Source of the DNA: Callaeas wilsoni
Lineage: Eukaryota; Chordata; Aves; Passeriformes; Callaeidae
NCBI GenBank assembly: GCA_013398955.1
Contig: VWPU01003224.1
Coordinates: forward strand, 124,001 to 188,000
DNA length: 64,000 nucleotides
Reading direction: 5' to 3'
A model generated the notes under the pieces. That model had not been told where the DNA came from and made no database searches. It saw only the letters and a program-made list of their open reading frames with translations. Below are positions 62,301-64,000 of this stretch, piece after piece. The translations under genes and the position numbers were made by a program. Within the stretch, counting starts at the first letter, position 1; each line of letters begins with the position of its first letter.

Positions 62301-64000
62301 GGAGAATTAGTATTCAAGTTTTTTATTACTCTCTTTCAGCAATATGTTTTATTTTTTTCAGTGGCAATGAATGGTGAATATCTTTATAGAAATGTTTATA
62401 AACATAATTTGATAATTAAAAAATAAAATCTATTTTATTGCATTCACTGAAAATAATTTGTGGAATACAAATGTACAAATACTGGTATTAAAAACATTTG
62501 CTTCTCTATTAACTGCAATCACAGCAATTTCAGAAATCCCTTGGCATATATGAAGTCAGTTTTCTCCATTTTGCTGCAACAGAGAAACATTCACTATTAA
62601 CTTGCAACTATTTAGAACATACCTTAAAAGAAAGAAAATACTGAAATGGAGAAATTGGTGGCTTTTTATGGTATTTCCAAATTAGCTATATATAACATAA
62701 ATTCCTACCATTGAAATTATAAAGCTATTTCCTCATTCTCAAAAGGACAATCTTGTAGGCAGTTGAAAACTTTCTCTTCAGATGGACTTAAACCCTCAAA
62801 GAGGAATATATTGATTTTAAAACTGATGTAAATATTTTGCTTGTCATAAATAAAAGGGAAAATATTTAAATATATGCAAATGATTGCTCACCGAAGCCTT
62901 TGCACATGTATAATTTACCAAAATGGCTGCATATTTCTTTTTGAGAGGATTTAGAAAAATATTTTTCTCTTGCAAAAATCCTTTTACTTCCTCTTATTCC
63001 TGGGAGATATTGAATCATAATACATTTCTTTTGTGAAAATAATCGTGGCTGAATTTGGAGTGCAAAAAACACTGTTGGGAAACCTCAGATGATCTGTGTG
63101 TAACTTTCTGTTAGTGGTTTGTCTTCTGTAAGTATTAGCTGCTCTGAGGGGAAAGCATGCATAGAAGTGTGGTTTTAATAATCAGATGTCATATGATAAT
63201 TTTCAGTTCCTTTGCACACTTGACTCATACATATTATATATCATTTAGTCCAAAACTGAGAAATCTAATATGCTGAAACTGGTACATACGTTGATATAAA
63301 ATGAAAAAAAAAGGGAAAATTATTATATACTTAGTGATAGCATAATAAAGGTGAGAGACCCTTGTTCCCAAGGGATATAGAGTTTTTCATACTCTGAAAT
63401 AATAAAGCCACGTAGTGGAAATATCAAGATTCACACATGCTAGGTAGGGTTTGTATAGCCTGGAGGCCCCCTGTGGCTGAAGATTTGGCAGCATTGCCTG
63501 AATACGACAGTGATTTGTGAAATGACCAACTTAATTCTCTCTGCTCAAGCATCTGTTTATTAAGGCAAAGTTTGCTTTCCACAGGAAGCGATGTTAACAT
63601 TTTGTTTTTCTTTTTTTCACCTTACGTTTAATGATTTTATAGATATGGTATGGAAGAGACAGTAATTTCCTTTTCCTGCCCATCACCCTCTTCTCCTGCT
63701 TCATATTATTATTACTGCCAAATACAGTAGTAAGTTCACGTAACACTATTGTTTTGATCAGTATTGATTGCTACAAAAAAGCACTGAATATTTTGGAAGA
63801 AACCCTTGTTTTTTAATTATATGTTCAAATTCACACAATTTCTAACCACAGAACGTTCAATGAAAACAAAAGACAAAATGTAACTGGCTAAATGTGGTTC
63901 TCTCTTTGGAAAAGAGGAGAAATGGATGAAAGCAGAAAAGCAGATGCCATTTTTTCTTTCAAGTATTGCAGTTTTTAATTAAAAACTCTTAAATTGTTGA
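59301..64000. other. Unique A+T-rich non-coding sequence
   Basis: No gene recognised; open frames do not exceed 98 codons and have no motifs. A 20-T run is at 60495-60514. Nothing resembling CR1 or the LTR families was seen to the end of the window. Confidence 0.55.
60495..60514. repeat. T20 homopolymer
   Basis: Twenty T bases preceded by (TTGG) units. No adjacent retrotransposon body recognised. Confidence 0.95.

Noticed and set aside
1..64000. Prokaryotic features, CRISPR arrays, tRNA, rRNA, U6 or 7SK copies
   Set aside because: No operon-like coding density, spaced repeats or characteristic RNA gene sequences were seen; repeats are avian.

Overview
The window looks like an avian nuclear genome, non-coding throughout as far as I can read it. 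The evidence is the repeats: several CR1 LINE fragments with the bird-type 3' end ('ggactagatgatctccagag' and short ATTCTRTG-like units) and several copies of solo-LTR families common in bird genomes. The sequence is A+T-rich, poor in CpG and full of short homopolymers. Open frames rarely exceed 100 codons, and most of the longest lie in repeats. I found no convincing host protein-coding exon, tRNA, rRNA, snRNA or CRISPR, so the window is best described as intergenic or deep-intronic.

Layout. 1-22.1 kb is mostly unique, with four CR1 remnants recognised or suspected (5.56, 12.73, 16.35 kb, and 25.82 kb just beyond), several low-complexity tracts and a few short local duplications. 22.1-24.3 kb holds two head-to-head copies of one LTR family (here 'family 1'); the first carries a nested second LTR-like insertion with a 5-bp target duplication. 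27.25-28.67 kb has a purine tract followed by a complete-looking 1.1-kb solo LTR of another family ('family 2') with degenerate internal repeats. 29.5-30.07 kb and 34.06-34.31 kb are CR1 3' ends of two different subfamilies. Three more family 1 copies lie at 35.4, 40.7 and 45.3 kb. 46.46-46.95 kb is an antisense CR1 with a readable reverse-transcriptase remnant and an internal 19-A tract.

47.96-48.35 kb is an almost pure pyrimidine tract containing a perfect 150-bp tandem duplication, the most unusual structure here. 48.4-64 kb is again mostly unique; a more balanced-composition patch at 57.95-59.3 kb contains an unexplained frame open on both strands.

Nothing in the window forms a gene system. 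The story is repeat insertion, nesting and decay, plus a few candidate conserved non-coding elements that can only be tested by alignment. Family assignments rest on remembered repeat consensus features and on comparison of copies within this window; no database was searched.
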